A program made the translations under genes and the position numbers. Under the pieces are notes generated by a model that searched no databases, was not told the origin of the DNA, and saw nothing but the letters and a program-made list of their open reading frames with translations. From Isoetes taiwanensis (Eukaryota > Streptophyta > Lycopodiopsida > Isoetales > Isoetaceae), in the NCBI GenBank assembly GCA_021234155.1, contig JAJEKV010000009.1, forward strand, positions 13,274,546 to 13,338,545: a DNA stretch of 64,000 nucleotides, written 5' to 3'. This document shows, one piece after another, positions 47,150 to 58,330 of the stretch (its first letter is position 1; each line of letters opens with the position of its first letter).

Positions 47150-48560
47150 ATCTGCTCATAACAACATGTGTTAAGTCGTTGTCGTCGTCTGACAACATAG
47201 GTGGTAAGTTGGCTCTGATCTTTTTTTCATCCTTAGGATCTAGAAGGTGAAATACGTGATATTCCTTGATAGCATAATTTCTTTTTATTAGTGGGATTCT
47301 AACACGATACACGTGTAGAGTAAATCTTTGCAACTCCTTCTCGAGTATGATTCATAATCTCTCTTTGAACTTATATTTTTTTTTAAGTAAGTTCCTTCTA
47401 ATATACTTTCACCTTTTAAGGACCATGTTCTATTATCTTTGAAGTCTTTTCCCACTACATACTTCTCCCTTGTACATGTAAGCAACCAAAAGTCATCCCC
47501 TTCAGGGTTGTTTTTTGGTGCTGCCACTGCAAAGTAATCTCCACATTTGACCCAGTCAGCAATATTAACACCTGAATATAATGGCCTTTATAACTTCCTA
47601 ATCTCCACTACATCACAAGTAGATGAAGAAGCAGGTTCAATTTCCACCAGTTCCTAATTATTCACATATGTCATATTCTCGCATCTATCCCAATGTTCAT
47701 CTAAATAGAAATTACGAAAGCATGAGAATCTTCGAACCTATAATTGAGTTGTTGATCCCAAGCTGAATGCATGTACACTATGAATATTTTGGGTATCTTT
47801 CACCATACTCCATTCCTTACACCTATCGACTTCTCCTGCTTTAACTTCCCAAAAAAATCTTTTAATATCCTTTTTTTTATTCGTACCCGAAAATAACTCC
47901 TTGGTAGCCTCCACAATGCCATGTGCATTCTCTATCTTAGTATCAGGATGTAGAAGTTGGATCATTCTGATTCATCCCTTTAATTTCGCAGCCTTGTCAT
48001 CATGTTCTCCCTTTCCGTAATTTGAACCAAAGTAATTTCACATCATATGAATTAGAGTCTGATATGAGTATCTAGCAATAAAATAAAATGGTCTTGCAGC
48101 TTTAAATTTTGATGCAGCACCATCAGAAAAAATCCAGTGCCTATGTGGTTTCTGTCCCTGCTCTTCCATATAATTGAAGTGCATATTAAAGCAATGTTGC
48201 ATGAATAAGGTGTCATGTTTACGGTCATCTGATATGTAATAATGTGTTTCTTTTGCTACTTCATTATTCTCAGCAACATGATAAGTAATGTGGACAAGAA
48301 TGGTCACTTGCATGTTTGTCCAATATTGAGATTGCATCTGTGTTCTCTCTTTCAATGTGTAATTTTCTACAACATCCACCATTGACACTATGAGATCTGA
48401 AAAGAGATTATCAAGCATTTCATGAAACTGTTTATCTTGACATTTGTATTTGAAATTGCGGAGGGGAAGCTTTCCAACCTGTCTTTGAGTTTGCTTATTG
48501 CTCTGCTGGTGTGGTCTCTTTGTATTGGTATTTTAAAACTTTCTTAGGCTCTCCACGTTT
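47150..48560 (-). pseudogene. transposase-like protein of an uncharacterised plant/animal family
   Basis: One minus-strand frame is readable from 48418 to about 47290 with at least four in-frame stops and no frameshift, then continues in another frame to 47150. It reads SQYWTNMQVTILVHITYHV, THYYISDDRKHDTLFMQHC, HRHWIFSDGAASKFKAARPF, NYFGSNYGKGEHDDKAAKL, then CGDYFAVAAP and FWLLTCTREKYVV. Acidic residues in SDD and SDG followed by FGS..GKG match, from memory, a widespread uncharacterised family with a transposase-like RNase H-fold look. Several stops replace expected Trp codons (TGG to TGA/TAG), suggesting deamination. I infer a mobile-element origin; catalysis is unproven. Confidence 0.55.
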
Positions 48561-48822
48561 ATCCACACCTCCATGTTCATAGTCGATGTACTCCTATTTC
48601 ACAACCTCCTCACTCTCTAATTCCTTGGGCAGATTGCAAACTTCTTTATCCCACACTCATCGTCAAGGCAATTCCTACTATAGAATCATCAATCTCACCC
48701 TTCTGGCAAACAATATATTTCTAAAGGTAACTGATATCGGTAAAAATCTTGCACTCACGAGTACATGACTTCACTTCTTTTTCTTATGTAATTTTCTAAA
48801 TGAAATATAAAAAAACAACCTT

Positions 48823-48854
<32 letters not shown>

Positions 48855-48896
48855 AACTTTGAGTGTTTCTTCCCGAATTTAGTTAAACCATCCAAT

Positions 48897-51470
48897 AGCT
48901 ATAAGGAATTAACAAGGGAACTTATTGCTAGCTTAACAGAAGAGCTTTTTACTAGAGCCGCAAACTCTGGATAAAGCAGAAGCTGCAGAAATAAGACTAG
49001 GTCCTAGGGAACTAAACTTAATATCTGAGAAGGCTATCCTCGGGACAAGAATGTTAAACCTGACATTGAAAAGATAAACAGTAACGTAGCTAAAAGCGTA
49101 AGATTTAATGAAAATTACAAAGAGCCAAATCCACAGAATAGGAATCCAGAGCAATGTATGTCCCATGAACGAACTAAAACCATACAAAGCGATATCTTAT
49201 ATCTCGCGAACCCCATTTCATAGCTGAATGTCCTAAGAGGTTGATTCTTGTGGAAAACTCCAATCTAAAAATCAAAGAACCAAAGAAGAGCCCGAAGGAA
49301 AAATGGATGCAAACTTTTATGTTCAAATAATTGTTTAATTTACTCTCTAAGAAAAGATTTGATAACTCAATTATTAGACTAGGGAGAAACACCTTTGTTG
49401 TTCAAATTGGATCAAAATAATCAACTTGAAGGGGAAAGGAGGCCGTCAAGTTGGATTGAAATAATCAGTTGAAGGGGAAAGGAGACATTTCTTGTTCAGG
49501 TTGGATTGGAATAAACAGTTCGAAGGATCAACAAGTGGATCTTTCTTGTTCAGGTGAGGGAAACCTACTTGAAGAATCTGAAAGAATCGCGTTTCTCCTT
49601 GGTATGCCAAAAATGGCATGCTATAAGTGAAAAGATAGAATCTTCTCAGAGGAGATCTGAGATGATTAACCTTGAGAAGGGAAGAACTAATGTATCTTTC
49701 AAAGATAGTCTTGAATGATCATCTTTAAAAGAGAGTGTTTGAATCAAGAGAAGGGAAGGATTAACATAGCACAGACTCGAGGGACTAGTCTATGGTGAAA
49801 AGGCTAAATAAATAAGGGCAAGACGATGACAATGTATTATAAGAGTCGCGTTACAAGCTAAGGTCACCTTAATAATAAAAAAGGGTATGGACCGAGGCTA
49901 TTTTAAAGGATAATTTACCTTTTGATCTAAAAAGGGCAAGAAGACTTTTTTTTTTTTTTTGGGGGGGAGGGGGGATCAAAAGAGGGTGTCGAAAGTAGTA
50001 GTTCTCTTTGGTGTCCACCCATCTGCTAACGTGGCAGACAAAAGGCGACTAATTCCAGACCATAAATTCTTATCTTTTTTACTTTTGCAAATCACATCCA
50101 GCGGTTAGTTTTCTTTAGATCTCAGTCTTCAAAGGTCAATATACCAATACTTTGAAAAATCCTGAAGCGAATCTGCCTGATCGAAGGTTGTGAAACAATT
50201 GACACTGCATTGGTCTTATCTTGAAAGCCAAAAGAATGAGTTAATCCAACCTCAAAACTGCCAGCTAGTCTTGATATAAAGGACGATGATTTACTCTTCC
50301 TTTTTTGTTGCCAAAAAATGTTTAGTTCGTATGGCTTTCTCTATCAAATAAATGGTTCTTTTCTACTATATATCACAAGACAAAAGTGTGTTCTCTAACA
50401 CCATCGGCAATGGTTAATGTATTGCTTTAACCATGTCATTTGTAACTAAAATGGCTAATCAACAATTCCTATTGCCCTTTTTCTAGCAAATGGATATTAG
50501 CAGCATGGAAGAAATAGAGATGTTAGTAGCTCCACTAATACGAAACAACAAAGTGATATGATTACATCATAGATCCTAATGTTAAAACTTGAAACATAAA
50601 GCTAAGAATTGAGTAAGCTTGTCTGTGATTTAACATGACATAGTAATAGAACAAATTGAAGTGATGTGGTGGAAGCAAACCAACTATCCAGATGAAACTA
50701 ACTACTGTAGAAGAATTATGAAATTCGTACCAAGATGGCTTGGATCCAAATGTCGATCCCAATAGTGATACGATAACAGACATGGAGTGTTGCCAAATTG
50801 AAGTTAGGTTCTTGTAGAAAACTAAATACCGAGCCAAGGCATTGTGTTACAACTGCATTTAGGCATCACAACAAGATCCTTGCGTTCTTTTCGAGCTTAA
50901 AAGGAATGCAATATTTGGCTAGGGGTTTTGTTTATATTTATTTATCTTTAATGTTCTATATATTTTGGGTAAATTTCATATGAATAGGGTTCAAATTTGG
51001 CTTTCAAAATTCATATTCGACATGTTTTTTTGCAAATGCAAACCCCTTTATATACAGACCTAAGTGCATCAACTGGGATAGGAAGAGCCTGCGAACCCAA
51101 TTTTGGAACAATCTTTGTTAACCAAAACCTGCAAAAGACGATTCACACAACCGTTTTCTAAACATATATCAATAATATGCTGACATTTTCGAACCAAGCA
51201 ATTGATTTAATTGTCACTTACACGAAGAGGGGATTAGCGCCCTCAAAAATCTCTCCTCCCTATTCGCAATACAATAGCATACAACATATAACCATATGAC
51301 ATACAACACACCTAAAACAACAATGTAAACTCTATTTACGCCCCAGTGACATTTAAGAACGAACCAAGGCTATGAAGAGCAAAAACATGGCTATGCTTCT
51401 ACACATTATCAACGACCACTCCTGAATTAATCAGGTGGTAAATGTGAAACAAAATGAACAAAATCAGGTG
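48897..51470. repeat. RPL26 3'-flank repeat, copy B
   Basis: This copy starts at AGCTATAAGGAATTAACAAG, after an A-run (48831-48857), and ends at GTGAAACAAAATGAACAAA, equivalent to copy A position about 16942. It therefore stops well before RPL26. It carries the right part of the gag-like segment at its left end (48897-49330). Confidence 0.9.
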
Positions 51471-51499
51471 GCAATGGGTTTTAAAGAAATCTTATATTC

Positions 51500-51795
51500 A
51501 GCTAGAAAACCAAGTGTCTAGCTCCATTCAGTCGAGTCATGCCCTAGACGTCATCTCTGAAATTCTTTCAAAATTCCCTTAGATTCTGTGCAAATTCTCT
51601 TCATATTCTATTAGATTCCTTCAAAATCCCTAACATTTCAAAAGATATGGAAATATTCTTCTAGATTCAGTCGAGTCATGCCCTAGACATCATCTCTAAA
51701 ATTCTTCCAAGATTCCCTTGGATTCTATGCAAATTCTCTTCATATTCTATTAGATTCCTTCAAAATCCCTAACATTTCAAAAGATAGGGCCCTAC
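51500..51795. repeat. ~143 bp tandem duplication
   Basis: Two copies (about 51523-51650 and 51666-51790) share ATTCAGTCGAGTCATGCCCT, TTCCCTT(A/G)GATTCT and CCCTAACATTTCAAAAGATA with few mismatches. They directly adjoin the right end of copy B. Confidence 0.85.
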
Positions 51796-52735
51796 TTGGA
51801 ATTTGAGCTTGCTTCACCAGCCAATCATAGTTAATTATCCTTTTTCATCTTTATCTTATTTAGTTTGTAATACACATATTTATCTCACATCGTGAAATGC
51901 ATATGCAATGCACTCTTATAAGCAAAAATCTATATGTATTTTAAAGTTCATAGATAATTTGAAATGTTCAGTTTTGTTATAGATTATATTGCTTACAAGA
52001 AATACGTCACATGATAGCAAATGCCCTTTATTGTGGCAGTCATGAAGGATTTGCCAAACACCATATGGACCTTCTGAAGAATTCCCAAAACCTTGAGTTC
52101 CTCAGTTATATCTTTGAACATGACATTTATTGAGAAGCCTGGCAAGGTGCATGCCGGACCTTTTTATGCAATCCAACAAAGTTGCTTTGCAAAGTGCAAT
52201 GCCGACCTTTTGTAACTGGGTACCTTATGCAAAAGTACCATTTAATTGTGTATTGCCACATCATCAGATATTTATCTGCATCAAAGTTATTATTTTTCAT
52301 ATTTATTCCAATTGAAGCAACTAACAAATGCAAATTTTCTATAGAACAGTGAGAGTCTAGTAAGCAACAGGTTTATCTCTCTCTGAACATAGTAGTTTTT
52401 CTTTTTGACGGATTATCTCTGTAATTTATTTGAACTTGCAGACCATTCTAACAATTTGATGTAGAACAAGGCCTTCTCAAGGATTGCTGAAGTCTCAAGC
52501 ATTCAGAGATGGAAACTAGCCTTTAACAGAGACTAGCTAAACTAGCAGAAAAGGAAATAGTTTGTACTATAGACACAATGAATGATGGCCAAGGTTCAGG
52601 TGTCTTACTTGTTTTACCCAAAGCATAATTCTCCCATGCACTTTGATCACATGTACTCCAACAAAGCCTTCTTTGCAAGGATGCGTGCGGACCTTACGTA
52701 TGTGACATGCATGAAAACGTCGAGGGTGTGTGCGT

Positions 52736-53092
52736 AAGAACTTCCCCGGTTGGTTGCAACTACCACGAACAAAGGCGGAGCTTCATGGCCGTGTCAATGA
52801 TATGAAGCGTATGCACCAAGGCACAGTAGAAAATTTTGGGTTTTTGAAGAGGATATTATCGTGTGCTTTTGGACACCGATCCACGAAATCCTAAAGCCCA
52901 CGAGGGCGAATGCTTGCAAGGCTTTGGCTAATCTAGTGCAAGGAGCATAGCACGGTGATGTCTTGTTTTTCCATTATAGCGGCCATGGCGCCGAGAGTCC
53001 CCAGAGAGTCACGTGGCGGGGGATCTATTCTAGTTATGACGAGTGCATTGTGCCCGTGTGACATGAATCTTATTATGTGTTCCTTCTACATC
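52736..53092 (+). pseudogene. type II metacaspase relic (p20 N-terminal half)
   Basis: The plus strand reads VGCNY (52749-52763) and KAELHGRVNDMKRMHQGTVENFGF in another frame (from 52772). It returns to the first frame with ANACKALANLVQG and GDVLFFHYSGHG (catalytic His 52984-52986) then YDECIVP, and changes frame again to CDMNLI (53057-53074). This is the start of the plant type II metacaspase caspase-like domain, an arginine/lysine-specific protease in cell death and stress. The catalytic Cys segment (DSCHSGG), linker and p10 are absent. At least three frame changes and one stop make it dead. It could be a processed or transposon-captured fragment. Confidence 0.8.
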
Positions 53093-53099
53093 TCATTTG

Positions 53100-53810
53100 A
53101 TGACTTGTTTATTGCATCTTTTTTAGTTTCTTTAGTTCTTTGGACCCAAACCCTTCTAATCAGATCTGTGATAATTGTTAGATTCAATTCAAATATCGGA
53201 GATCTTAGTAATTTGCATTGCGAAAGTCAACTGACATGTTCCTTCTATGCTGGGTTGACCAAAAGCTTCGTTAGATCTGCAACAAATCTTAACTAATCCA
53301 ACGAAACCTCTTCAACAACAAACTGGTGCCGTCCTTCTGCACAACATTCAAATTCACCATAGCCAGAGCCTTCGAAGATCCGCTGGTTTTCTCTGTCGGC
53401 GCTGAAGCAGCTTCAATCTGCCGGTTTTTGCTAAGTCCTCTGCTTCTTCACGCCGATTTTTGAGCTAGAACAGCCAACCTGAGGTTAGAATCCTCAGCAA
53501 GACATAGCTATGGCAGATGACCATCGAATTCTGTCTGTGGCAGACCCATCTACCTACCGGATAAACATGGCACAGAACAGGGCCCCTCTTTTTTCATTTT
53601 TCTTCTTTTTTCTTAAAGCTCCTATTTTTTCCTTTCAGAAAAACGTGGCAATTTTAGAAAGAAGTATCAATATTGAATATTTCAAAAGCATCTTGCCCAT
53701 AATGTTTATACATATTAAGTAAAGGCATGAATGAGGTTTGTTAAATGTAGTTGTGCATAATGGTGACTATAATCTTGGTAAGCACATACTCAAAGAAGAA
53801 TATTATAAAA
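53100..53810. other. interval without recognisable genes
   Basis: No domain is seen; a short frame at 53510-53722 is phenylalanine-rich and probably non-coding. It separates the metacaspase relic from the older flank-repeat copy. Confidence 0.4.
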
Positions 53811-53814
53811 GAAA

Positions 53815-54055
53815 GGAGCAATGATCAGAAGGAGTTGTCAAAAGTAGCGGTTCTCTTTGGTGTTCGCCTATCTGCTGACATGGCAGATAGAAAATCACTA
53901 ATTGTGAACCACAGCTGGCGACCCCTTTTTTTTTCTATCTCGTTCCTCAGATATTGATACTCCAATACCTCAAGAAAATCATGAGATGAATCTGCTTGAT
54001 CGGAGGCTGTGGAAAAATCGAACAGTATTCATCTTATCCCGAAAGCCAAGAGTGA
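53815..54055. repeat. older, diverged partial copy of the RPL26 3'-flank repeat
   Basis: It shares GTCAAAAGTAGCGGTTCTCTTTGG-like, CTATCTGCTGACATGGCAGA-like, CAATACCT, GATGAATCTGC(T)TGATCGGAGG and CCGAAAGCCAAGAGTGA segments with 56262-56515, in the same order but with many mismatches and small gaps. The greater divergence shows it is older than copies A-E. Confidence 0.75.
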
Positions 54056-54348
54056 TTACCTTCTTCTATAGACCTTTCTGAGGTCTGGATAAAAAAGGTT
54101 TGTGTGCCATATTATATTTTCTTCAGATAATCTAAAGTTTTTTTTAACAATAATGAGTTAGAGCTGTCTATTCTGATCTTCTTTTTAGTCTTTCATGTCA
54201 ATTCATATCAGAGTCGTGTTCCAATCCAAGAGCTTATAAAGTGGCCATGAGCATTGCAAATTTTATAGCAAACCAAATTACTTTGTCACTGGCAACATGC
54301 CAATTTGGCTATTAAGAACAACTGTAGCAATTAGCTTTAGTATATGGA

Positions 54349-55285
54349 TAGTTGCCTGATAATTCTCAACAGCTCATTGTCAAGCAACCCACTACTAGTT
54401 AATCCTCCTCTGCCAGTTAGTCCAGTTAATCTTTCTTCCTCCTCGTAGTCCTATTCAAGCAAATAATACTACTAGAATCAAGTGGTTAGAAAAGGTGGAC
54501 GGTATGCCAACATACTTAGGAATGGAGAGGAATCCTCATGTGGTTTTGAATTTTTTTTGCAACTTGGGAGAGCATCTTTGAAGGGATTAGACCTACTAAA
54601 GCACGTAAACTCTCTATGCCATAGACAAGTATCTTGCAAATGTTGCAAGTATTTGGTAGCAACGGAGGAAGAAAATGGTTCCTCTTATTAAGACATGTGC
54701 GGAATAAAAAAGGGCCTTTGAAAATTATTACTAGCACACTATTTTGCATACCTTAGAACACAATGGGATTCAATCATAAAATGAGAATGGGAATTTGTCT
54801 GTCTCATATGCTAGAAAGTCTAGCTATTTATCAGTACAAATGGAAGGACTCAGCTATAAGGAATTAACAAGGGAACTTATTGCTAGCTTAACAGAAGAGC
54901 TTTTTACTAAAGCCGCAAACTCTGGATAAAGCAAAACCTGCAGAAAGGAGACTAGGTCCTAGGGAACTAAACTTAATATCTGGGAAGGCTATCCTCGGGA
55001 CAAGAACGTTAAACTTGACATTGAAAAGATGAACAGTAACGTAGCTAAAAGCGTAAGATTTAGTGAAAATTACAAAGAGCCAAATCCACAGAATAGGAAT
55101 CCAGAGCAATGTATGTCCCATGAACGAATTAAAACCATAGCAAAGTGATATCTTATATCTCGCGAATCCCATTTCATAGCTGAATGTCCTAAGAGGTTGA
55201 TTCTTGTGGAAAACTCCAATCCAAAAATCAAAGAACCAAAGAAGAGCCCGAAGGAAAAATGGATGCAAACTTTTATGTTCAAATA
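54349..55285 (+). pseudogene. gag-like coding relic in repeat units
   Basis: In copies C and E a plus-strand frame reads, with few stops, EHTILHTLEHNGIQS, then SYKELTRELIASLTEELFT, GYPRDKNVK.DIEKMN, NVAKSVRF.ENYKEPNPQNR, and a cysteine-containing REPHFIAECPK segment that resembles the second half of a retroelement zinc knuckle (GHFIAECPK), then a lysine-rich tail. In copy E (60100-60971) the same frame has about four stops. This suggests that the repeat unit captured the end of a retrotransposon gag. No polymerase follows. The call is tentative. Confidence 0.35.
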
Positions 55286-55516
55286 ATTGTTTAATTTACT
55301 CTCTAAGAAAAGATTTGATAACTCAATTATTAGACTGGGGAGAAACACCTTTCTTGTTCAAATTGGATCAAAATAATCAACTTGAAGGGGAAAGGAGGCC
55401 GTCAAGTTGAAGAATCTGAAAGAATCGCTTTTCTCCTTGGTATACCAAAAATGGCATGCTATAAGTGAAAAGATTGAATCTTCTCAAAGGAGATCTGAGA
55501 TGACTAACCTTGAGAA

Positions 55517-55740
55517 GATAGATAGATAGATAATATTTTAACGTCACACCACTAGGCAGCATCCAACTGGACATGTGACCACACACCACACTACATTGCT
55601 TGGTTGGGCCCTGCCCCCAACCACTTTACATTTCAGACGTCCATGGTTTTGACACCCATGATTCGAGTCCTATTTTAAGGTCTCGAACTCGAGACCTATA
55701 GTTGCTAGACCTAGTGTGTTACCACTAGACTAAATGCCCA
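55517..55740 (-). mobile_element. tRNA-derived SINE (minus strand)
   Basis: Read on the minus strand from 55740, it begins GGGCATTTAGTCTAGTGGTA, with an A-box-like TAGTCTAGTGGTAA. About 35 bases later comes a B-box-like GAGTTCGAGAC, the internal pol III promoter layout of tRNAs. A tRNA-unrelated body follows, then GACGTTAAAA and a (TATC)n tail (55517-55533). Length is about 210 bp. It interrupts the AGAAG/GAAGAACTAATG site of flank-repeat copy C. Confidence 0.8.
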
Positions 55741-55744
55741 GACG

Positions 55745-55950
55745 CGAAGGAAGGAAGGGAAGGAAGGAAGGAAGGAAGGTTCTTTTATCGTCCGCGGAGG
55801 CCAATCGGCCTATGGGACCCAAATTACAATTCAGAAGCCGTTGCTACAGATTAAAAACCCCCTTAGGAGAGGAAAAACCGTCAAGACAACAAGACTGTTT
55901 GGCAAACATACAAATATACATATACACATGAATTCCCGGCACCTCAGGTA
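55745..55950 (-). mobile_element. second SINE-like insertion, (CTTC)n tail
   Basis: Read on the minus strand, a body with CAACGGCTTC, GGGTCCCATAGGCC and CTCCGCGGACGATAAAAG ends in (CTTCC/CTTC)n (55746-55780). It is the same family as 59323-59490 (shared GGGTCCCATGACC-like and TCCGTGGACGTTAAAA-like segments). No tRNA boxes are visible, so the 5' end may be truncated or the family is not tRNA-derived. Confidence 0.65.
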
Positions 55951-58330
55951 ATGAAAGAACTAATGTATCTTTCAAAGATAGTCTTGAATGATCATCTTTA
56001 AAAGAGAGTGTTTGAATCAAGAGAAGGGAAGGATTAACATACCCAATAACTTCGAGGGACTAGTCTATGGTGAAAAGGCTAAATAAATAAGGGCAAGACG
56101 ATGACAATGTATTAGAAGAGTCGCGTTACAAGCTAAGGTCACCTTACTAATAAAAAAGGGTGTGGACCCGAGGCTATTTTAAAAGGATAATTTACCTTTT
56201 GATCTAAATAGGGCAATAAGACTATTTTTTTTTTTTTTTTTTTTTTTGGGGATGATCAAAAGAGGGTGTCGAAAGTAGTAGTTCTCTTTGGTGTCCACCC
56301 ATCTGCTAACATGGCAGACAAAAGGCGACTAATTCCAGACCATAAATTCTTATCTTTTTTACTTTTGCAAATCACATCCAGCGGCTAGTTTTCTTTAGAT
56401 CTCAGTCTTCAAAGGTCAATATACCAATACCTTGAAAAATCACCTTTGCATATGATCGAAGGTTGTGAAAAAAATTGACACTTCATTGGTCTTATCTTGA
56501 AAGCCATAAGAGTGAGTTAATCCAACCTCAAAACCGCCAGCTAGTCTTGATATAAAGGACGATGATTTACTCTTCCTTTTTTGCCAAAAAATGTTTAGTT
56601 CGTATAGCTTTCACTATCAAATAAATGGTTCTTTTCTAATATATATCACAAAGGTAAGTAATTGTGTTCTCTAACACCATCGGCAATGGTTAATGTATTG
56701 CTTTAACCATGTCATTTGTAACTAAAATGGCTAATCAACAATTCCTATTGCCCTTTTTCTAGCAAATGGATATTAGCAAATGGAAGAAATAGAGATGTTA
56801 GTAGCTCCACTAATAAACGTAACAAAGTGATATGATTACATCATAGATCCTAATGTTAAAACTTGAAACATAAAGCTAAGAATTGAGTAAGCATGTCTGT
56901 GATTTAACATGACATAGTAATAGAACAAATTGAAGTGATGTGGTGGGAGCAAACCAACTATCCAGATGAAACTAACTACTGTAGAAGAATTATGAAATTC
57001 GTACCAAGATGGCTTGGATCCAAAAGTCGATGCCAATAATGATACGATAACAGACATGGAGTGTTGCCAAATTGAAGATAGGTTCTTATAGAAAACTAAA
57101 TACCTAGCCAAGGCATTGTGTTGCAACTGTGCATGTAGATCTTTACGTTATTCTTTCCAAGCTTAAAAGGAATGCAATATCTGGCTAGGGGTTTTGTTTA
57201 TATTTATTTATCTTTAATGTTCTATATATTTTGGGTAAATTGCATACGAATAGGATTCAAATTTGGCTTTCAAAATTCATATTTGAACTTTCAAAATTCA
57301 TATTCGACATGTTCTTTTGCAAATGCAAACCCCTTTATATACAGACCTAAGTGCATCAACGGGGATAGAAAGAGCCTGCGAACCCAATTTTAGAACAATC
57401 TTTGTTAACCAAAACCTGCAAAAGAGGATTCACACAACCGTTTTCTAAACATGTATCAATAATATGCTGACATTTTCGAACCAAGCAATTGATTTAATTG
57501 TCACTACACGAAGAGGGGATTAGCGCCCTCAAAAATCTCTCCTCCCTATTCGCAATACAATAGCATACAACATATAACCATATGACATACAACACACCTA
57601 AAACAACAATGTAAACTCTATTTACACCCCAGTGACATTTAAGAACGAACCAAGGCTACGAAGAGCAAAAACATGGCTATGCTTCTACACATTATCAACG
57701 ACCACTCCTGAATTAATCAGGTGGCAAATGTGAAACAAAATGAACAAATTAAATTAATGAATAAAATATTATACCACCTAGAATTTTACCCAAGAAGGTA
57801 CTGTTGTTGAATGTAGGATGATTATTTGAATACTTATACAAAACCTTGGTTGGTGTTTCAGGAAAAAGTGAAACGTAATGCATTCCGCATCCGAAAACCA
57901 AATCACAAGCAAATGCCATTTTAATACATGTAAACCTTTTATTAATCAAAATCTGGTGTTGTGCCCGTTGTGTCTCACATAGAACATGAGGATGATGAAC
58001 TCACACTTTGTCCAATTGCGAAAGACGCATTACCAAAAAAAGATCCCGGCCTCCGAGAGATAATTAAAAGGTGCAAAAATCCGACAAGTTGACGAATAAA
58101 AAAATGTAGCAACTAGTTAATTTAGCCATAAGTCGATAACAACTTAAGCTTTATTTTAGCCGCAATTGGAACATAAACTTTGCTTTTGCTTCATGGGAAG
58201 GGCCTTTCCACATACTGGTCAAGATGGCCATGTAATAGAAGCAAACGAAAAACCAAAGAATCAAATGCAAAAAGGTTGTGCAGAATGTTTAGTTTCTGAG
58301 ACTAGAGAGAAATGGCATTATCAGGAAAGC

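Larger units (their letters stand above)
54349..58330. repeat. RPL26 3'-flank repeat, copy C (with SINE insertions)
   Basis: This is the longest unit. It has a gag-like left part (54349-55285), the shared flank region, and a right end at ATCAGGAAAGC, equivalent to copy A about 17533, just before the RPL26 3' end. It is interrupted by SINEs at 55517-55950. The right junction with copy D is at an AAAGCTT(A) microhomology. Confidence 0.9.

Noticed and set aside
54888-55268. 126-codon minus-strand frame with many hydrophobic residues
   Set aside because: It is antisense to the better-supported gag-like plus-strand reading, and its hydrophobicity follows from AT-rich complement codons.
55680-55745. 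Functional tRNA gene on the minus strand
   Set aside because: A- and B-box-like sequences are present, but the cloverleaf cannot be completed and a SINE body and (TATC)n tail follow directly.
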